DNA of 64,000 bases from Hymenobacter setariae (lineage in GTDB: Bacteria > Bacteroidota > Bacteroidia > Cytophagales > Hymenobacteraceae), in the NCBI RefSeq assembly GCF_007713685.1, contig NZ_VMRJ01000005.1, forward strand, positions 124,001 to 188,000, read 5' to 3'. The notes beneath the pieces are model-generated. The model searched no databases, was not told the origin of the DNA, and saw only the letters and a program-made list of their open reading frames with translations. The position numbers and the translations under genes are program-made. Below, piece by piece: positions 59,529-64,000 of this stretch (position 1 is the stretch's first letter; each line of letters begins with the position of its first letter).

Positions 59529-62500
59529 ATGAAAAAGCTTGTACCCCCCGCGGGGCGGCTACTAGTGCCGGTGCTGGCGTGCTGCCTGCCGCTGGCCGTA
59601 GCTACGGCTGCCCCCGTGGCGGCGCCCACCACCTTGTTGCGTAAGGCTAGCCAGCCCACCGCCACTATCACGGGCCGTGTAACAGACACCAAGGGCGAAG
59701 GTCTGCCCGGCGTGACAGTGCTCGTGAAAGGCACCACCAACGGCACCACTACTGGCGCCGATGGTAGCTTCTCACTCGACGCACCCGACAATGCTACTCT
59801 GGTTTTCTCCTCTATCGGCTACGCCGGGCAGGAGATTCCCGTAAACGGCCGCACCACCATCAACCTGACGCTGAGCGATAGTAACCAGGCCCTGAGCGAT
59901 GTAGTGGTAGTGGGCTACCTAACCCAGAAGCGTGAAGACGTAACTGGCTCGGTAGCTTCGGTATCGGCAGTAGATGCTAACCGCGCGCCCGCACCCACAC
60001 TGGCCGAAGGCATTCAGGGCCGCCTGCCTGGTGTAACCATTGCCAACTCGGGCGTGCCGGGTCAAGCGCCGGTTGTCAACATCCGCGGGCTAGGTACGCT
60101 GGCCAGCGGCAGCGGTCCACTTTACATCGTAGACGGCCTCTGGACCGATAACCTGCGCGATTTTAACCCGCAAGATGCTGAAACGATTCAGGTACTGAAA
60201 GACGCGGCTTCGCTAGCACCCTACGGCTCGCGCGGAGCCAACGGCGTTATTATCGTAACCACCAAGCGTGGCAAAGCGGGCAAGCCTCAGTTGCAGTTCA
60301 ACGCCTACGGCGGCCCGCAGAACATCGTAAAGCGCCTAGACCTTACTAATGCTGCCCAGTGGGCGGCCATTACCAACCAGGCCTACGACAACGCGAAGAT
60401 TGACCGCCAGCCCTACGCTAACGCCCTGCCTGCGGGTATTGACACCGACTGGCAGAAAGAGCTGTTTCAAACCGGTTCGATTCAGAGCTACGACCTAGGG
60501 CTGTCGGGCGGCGGCCTCAACGACAACGGCGGCCGCTCGAACTACAACCTCAGCGGCAGCTACTACAAGCAGATTGGCACCATTGCCGGGCCGCAGTTCG
60601 AGCGCTTCACGGCGCGCATCAATACGGGCCTGACCACCGGCAAGCTCCAGATAGGGGAGAGCCTGCTGCTATCGCGCGTCAACCAGCAGCTTGTCAATGG
60701 CCTGCCATTTATCGACGTGGTACGGATGCTGCCCGTGACGCCCGTGTACGACCCGGCCAACCCTGGTGGCTACGGCCTGAGCACACCCAACGCGGTGTCG
60801 TATGGCACCAACCCCATTGGAGCCCAGCAGCTTAATGTCAATACCACCACCAATAATCGTCTTCAGGGCAGCATTTTTGGGGAGTACTCATTTACGCCCT
60901 GGCTACGCTACCGCCTCAACCTAGGGCTGGAATATCTAGCCTTCCACGACCGCTCGCAGAACCGCTTTGGCCTGCTGCGCTACATCGGCGACCCCACGGT
61001 GCTGTCGTCGTATGCCGAAAATCAGGGAAATAACTTGTTTGGGCAGGCCGAAAACACGCTAACCTTCGACAAGAGCTTTGGCAAGCACAGCCTGACGGCA
61101 CTGGTGGGCTACAGCCGCCAGTACTTCAGCAATGAGTTTACGCGTGGCGTAAACTTTGGCTACGGCACCGGCCCGGTATACTACTGGGCGCTTGATGCGG
61201 GCACCCAAAACCCGCAGGTAATCGGCTCTTCCTACGTGAATACCAAGGAGTCGTACTTTGCCCAGCTCACTTACGACTACGACCAGCGCTACCTCATCAC
61301 GGCAGCTTACCGCAATGATGGCTCGTCGCGCTTCGACCCCAACAACCGCCGTGGCAACTTCGGGGCGGCGTCGCTGGGCTGGCGCATTTCGAAGGAGCGC
61401 TTCTTTGAGGGCATCACGGCCATTAGCGACCTCAAGCTGCGCGCCTCTTACGGCCGCCTCGGCAACGACCAGCTCTCGGGCCCTTACGGTGGCTCGTACC
61501 TCTACCTAGGCAACATCAACCCCAACGTTAACTACCCGCTAGGGTCGTCGCAGGCCATTGTCAATGGAGCCATCCAAACGGCACTGCCCAGCGTGGGCAT
61601 TGGCTGGGAAACCCGCAACACGTCCAACTTCGGCTTTGATATTGCCTTCCTCGAAAACCGTCTGACCTTCGGGGCTGACTACTACATTTCGCGCACCACC
61701 GACGCGCTGGTAGCACCGCCCATTCCGCTGCTGTTTGGCAATGCTGGCGACAACCCTTACCAGCGCATCGGCAAGATTGAAAACCGTGGTTTTGAGTTCT
61801 TGCTGGGCTACAACGAGAACCGCAATGCCTTTAAGTACGGCATTTCGGCCAACCTCTCGACCCTGCGCAACCGCGTGCTCGACGTAGGCAACAGCGGCAA
61901 CCAGCCTAACTACTTCAACGCCGGCCCGAGTGGCGTAACGCGCACCGAGGCGGGCTACGAAGTGGGCTCGTTCTTCCTCTACCAGTTTGATGGGGTGTAC
62001 CAGACTGGCGAAAGCATTCCGGCTGGCTTGCAAGCAGGCGACGCTCGCTACCGCGATACCAACGGCGACGGCACCATCAACGAAAAGGACCGCGTGCACG
62101 TGGGCCGGGTGTTCCCCAAGTTTCAGTACGGCCTCAACCTGACGGCTAGCTACGGTGGCTTCGACGCGGCCGTGTTTCTGCAAGGCATTCAGGGCAACGA
62201 CGTGTTTAACAACACCCGCTACTGGACCGACCGCATCGACCAAACCGGCAACTACCGCACCGACCTTAACCCCTGGACGCCGACTAATACCAACACGAGC
62301 ACGCCGCGCCTAGTGGCCGCCGGTCAGTCGGCCGTCAATAACTCGCAGTACAACTCGACGCGCTGGCTGGAAGATGGCTCGTACCTGCGCCTGAAGAACG
62401 TACAAATTGGCTACTCGCTGCCCCAGGCGGTGATGGATAAGCTGCGCGTGATTTCGCGCCTGCGCATCTACGCCACGGGTCAGAACATCTTCACGGCCAC

Positions 62501-62624
62501 TAAATACAGCGGCTACGACCCAGAAACGGTGGGCGGCACTGGCGGCATCTTGGTGCGCGGCCTCGATGAGGGCCAGTACCCCAACATTCGCACCTTCACG
62601 CTGGGCATCCAGGCTGGTTTTTAA
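59529..62624 (+). CDS. susC: SusC/RagA-family TonB-linked outer-membrane transporter
   Basis: 1031 residues. Signal peptide, CarboxypepD_reg domain (about 45-130, ITGRVTDTKGEGLPGVTVLVKGT), the SusC signature region with plug (VVVGYLTQKREDVTGSVASVSA, SGPLYIVDGL, ANGVIIVTTKRGKAGKP), and a 22-strand barrel ending with FTLGIQAGF. It imports oligosaccharides with the SusD lipoprotein that follows 45 bp later. The ATG at 59529 is chosen over an earlier in-frame start at 59460, which would lie across the operator. Confidence 0.92.
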   Translation: MKKLVPPAGRLLVPVLACCLPLAVATAAPVAAPTTLLRKASQPTATITGRVTDTKGEGLPGVTVLVKGTTNGTTTGADGSFSLDAPDNATLVFSSIGYAGQEIPVNGRTTINLTLSDSNQALSDVVVVGYLTQKREDVTGSVASVSAVDANRAPAPTLAEGIQGRLPGVTIANSGVPGQAPVVNIRGLGTLASGSGPLYIVDGLWTDNLRDFNPQDAETIQVLKDAASLAPYGSRGANGVIIVTTKRGKAGKPQLQFNAYGGPQNIVKRLDLTNAAQWAAITNQAYDNAKIDRQPYANALPAGIDTDWQKELFQTGSIQSYDLGLSGGGLNDNGGRSNYNLSGSYYKQIGTIAGPQFERFTARINTGLTTGKLQIGESLLLSRVNQQLVNGLPFIDVVRMLPVTPVYDPANPGGYGLSTPNAVSYGTNPIGAQQLNVNTTTNNRLQGSIFGEYSFTPWLRYRLNLGLEYLAFHDRSQNRFGLLRYIGDPTVLSSYAENQGNNLFGQAENTLTFDKSFGKHSLTALVGYSRQYFSNEFTRGVNFGYGTGPVYYWALDAGTQNPQVIGSSYVNTKESYFAQLTYDYDQRYLITAAYRNDGSSRFDPNNRRGNFGAASLGWRISKERFFEGITAISDLKLRASYGRLGNDQLSGPYGGSYLYLGNINPNVNYPLGSSQAIVNGAIQTALPSVGIGWETRNTSNFGFDIAFLENRLTFGADYYISRTTDALVAPPIPLLFGNAGDNPYQRIGKIENRGFEFLLGYNENRNAFKYGISANLSTLRNRVLDVGNSGNQPNYFNAGPSGVTRTEAGYEVGSFFLYQFDGVYQTGESIPAGLQAGDARYRDTNGDGTINEKDRVHVGRVFPKFQYGLNLTASYGGFDAAVFLQGIQGNDVFNNTRYWTDRIDQTGNYRTDLNPWTPTNTNTSTPRLVAAGQSAVNNSQYNSTRWLEDGSYLRLKNVQIGYSLPQAVMDKLRVISRLRIYATGQNIFTATKYSGYDPETVGGTGGILVRGLDEGQYPNIRTFTLGIQAGF

Positions 62625-62669
62625 AGCGCCAGCACCTTCTGATTTCTACGCTTTTAATTCCCGCCCGAT

Positions 62670-64000
62670 ATGAAATTCTTTAATCTAAAACTGCTGGGCC
62701 TGGCCGGTGGCCTACTCCTAGGTGCCACGTCTTGCCAAAAAGATATTCTAGACCAGCCCAATCCTAACCTAGCCACCACTGCTTCGTTCTGGCAGAACAG
62801 CGATGATGCTACCAAGGGTGTGCTGGCGGCCTATAGCGGCTTGCAGCAGCTAGGCACCTACCGCCGCTGGCTCAACTTCGCCCTTGACATTCGCGACGAT
62901 GAAGGCTTCAGCCAGAGCCCTTGGAACGAGCTGCGCGACTTCAATCGCTTTATCATCGGCAACTATGATTTTGAAGTAAACTTAACCATCTACCGTGACC
63001 ACTACCGGGCCTTATCGCGTTGCAACCAGGTGATAGACAACGTGCCCGGTATTGCGAGCATGCAGGCCACGCCACAGGGTGTTACCTTGCAAAAGCAGAT
63101 TGTGGCCGAGGCAAAGTTTTTGCGGGCGCTGTACTACTATAACCTCGTATCGCTCTACGGCCGGGTGCCGCTGGTGCTCAACCAGGTTACTAACCTAGGT
63201 GCCATTCCGGCGCAGGCCACCGACGAGGCTCAGGTGTGGAACCAGGTATACACTGACCTGCTGGCCGCCATTCCTGACCTGCCCGCCACCTATAGCGGCA
63301 ATGACGTGGGCCGCGCCACTAAGGGCGCCGCCCAGACCCTGCTCGGCAAGGCCTACATGCAAAACAAGCGCTGGGCCGATGCCTCTACGCAGTTCAGCGC
63401 CGTTATCGACTCGAAGGTGTATAAGCTGACGGATGCTTACGTAGATAATTTCCGCCACACGACGGAAAACAACTCAGAGTCGATTTTTGAGGTGCAGTTC
63501 ACGGACGCCAAGCGCGGCGGCAACGACGGCGACGACGCTACCTCGTCGGAAGGTGGGCAGCGCTCGCAGTTCTTCGGCGTGCCCGGCTTCGGCTTCAACG
63601 ATGGTGAGGTGCGCCCTTGGGTGGTAAACGAGTTCTTGAAAGAGCCCACCCCAGCCGGCCAACGCGACCCGCGCCTGGCGGCCACCGTGTTCTACAACCG
63701 CTTCGACCAAACGCAGTTTCCGACTGCGCTGCCCGTTGACAATGACCGCGGTGTGTACGGACAAGGCAACTTCGAAACTCGCTACGCCAGCGATGCCCGC
63801 AACCTAGGCCGCGTGTATTGGCGCAAGTACCAGACCGACTACTACCGGCAGTTTGAAGACTTCGACTCGCCCATCAACCAGCGCGTCATGCGCTATGCCG
63901 ATGTGCTGCTGCTGCAAGCCGAAGCCCTGAACGAGCAAGGCCAGACGTCGGTGGCCGTGCCGCTCATCAACCAGGTGCGCCAGCGGGCCAGCACCGGCTT
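62670..64000 (+). CDS. susD: SusD/RagB-family nutrient-binding lipoprotein (cut by window edge)
   Basis: 443 codons present, 3' end beyond the window. Lipoprotein signal (LLLGATSCQKD, cysteine about residue 22), then SusD features: SFWQNSDDATKGVLAAYSGL, QIVAEAKFLRALYYYNLVSLYGRVPLVL (TPR-like helices) and NQRVMRYADVLLLQAEALNE. It captures the glycan at the surface for SusC. Together with GH39 and the FucP-type transporter it makes up a small polysaccharide utilisation locus. Confidence 0.92.
   Translation, partial: MKFFNLKLLGLAGGLLLGATSCQKDILDQPNPNLATTASFWQNSDDATKGVLAAYSGLQQLGTYRRWLNFALDIRDDEGFSQSPWNELRDFNRFIIGNYDFEVNLTIYRDHYRALSRCNQVIDNVPGIASMQATPQGVTLQKQIVAEAKFLRALYYYNLVSLYGRVPLVLNQVTNLGAIPAQATDEAQVWNQVYTDLLAAIPDLPATYSGNDVGRATKGAAQTLLGKAYMQNKRWADASTQFSAVIDSKVYKLTDAYVDNFRHTTENNSESIFEVQFTDAKRGGNDGDDATSSEGGQRSQFFGVPGFGFNDGEVRPWVVNEFLKEPTPAGQRDPRLAATVFYNRFDQTQFPTALPVDNDRGVYGQGNFETRYASDARNLGRVYWRKYQTDYYRQFEDFDSPINQRVMRYADVLLLQAEALNEQGQTSVAVPLINQVRQRASTG

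Noticed and set aside
61539..62243. 234-residue minus-strand frame opposite susC
   Set aside because: Shadow of the susC gene; no features of a real protein.
1..64000. CRISPR array, tRNA, rRNA, integrase, transposase or phage genes
   Set aside because: I saw no regular spaced repeats, no cloverleaf or CCA-ended sequence, and no relevant protein. A covariance-model scan could still find a small RNA.

Overview
The window looks like chromosomal DNA of a GC-rich member of the Bacteroidota, most likely Hymenobacter or a close relative in the Cytophagales. The evidence is a SusC/SusD pair, two further TonB-type outer-membrane receptors, a type IX secretion (type B) C-terminal sorting domain, TAnnTTTG-like promoter elements, no visible Shine-Dalgarno sequences and GC-rich codon use. 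I see no rRNA, tRNA, CRISPR array, transposase, integrase or phage gene. The content is mostly housekeeping and cell-envelope genes, plus one polysaccharide or xyloside utilisation locus at the right end.

Layout. 1-6.9 kb: arginine decarboxylase (cut by the window edge) divergent from an arginase-family enzyme, then a secreted lipase-like lipoprotein, an MFS exporter, argS and a LOG-family hydrolase. 7-12.1 kb: a secreted protein with a duplicated OB-like domain, an OmpR-type two-component pair, an EgtB-like sulfoxide synthase and a KGG stress protein. 12.2-17.4 kb: menC, a retropepsin-PDZ protein, an acyltransferase, a phasin-like protein and an RsbQ-like hydrolase. 17.6-27.2 kb (nearly all minus strand): pdhB, an OmpA/TPR lipoprotein, PspC, two glycosyltransferases, YbaB, a GH1 glucosidase and an LpxH-like phosphoesterase. 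27.4-36 kb: pgi, a cupin, a type IX cargo protein, a degenerate histidine ammonia-lyase homologue, hisS and an outer-membrane protein. 36-45.3 kb: two tandem M28 peptidases and a serine beta-lactamase-family protein sharing one C-terminal domain, a Tiki/TraB-like secreted protein and a TonB-type receptor divergent from a LytS/LytTR pair. 48-55.3 kb: an SDR/DUF2867 protein, a nucleotide-pyrophosphatase-like phosphodiesterase with an Oar-like receptor upstream, and a slipin. 55.5-64 kb: a GH39 glycosidase and a FucP-type sugar transporter divergent from susC-susD (susD runs off the edge). The intergenic region between the transporter and susC carries two copies of a LacI-type operator palindrome.

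Across the window the hexamer CCTAGG occurs about 115 times by eye, against about 20 expected from base composition. In genes it mostly encodes Leu-Gly as CTA-GGN, and it also occurs between genes and over stop codons. The intergenic spaces are rich in long inverted repeats: three copies of one roughly 110-bp GC-rich palindrome (plus a fragment), two of a TGTCATTGCGAG family, and a 43-bp-arm palindrome that includes the last codons of two convergent genes.

The strongest candidates for something new are the CCTAGG signature, the catalytically stripped ammonia-lyase homologue, the C-terminal domain shared by three adjacent secreted hydrolases, the low-GC patch inside the sugar transporter, and the near-zero leaders before argS, hisS, menC and the lytS-like gene.
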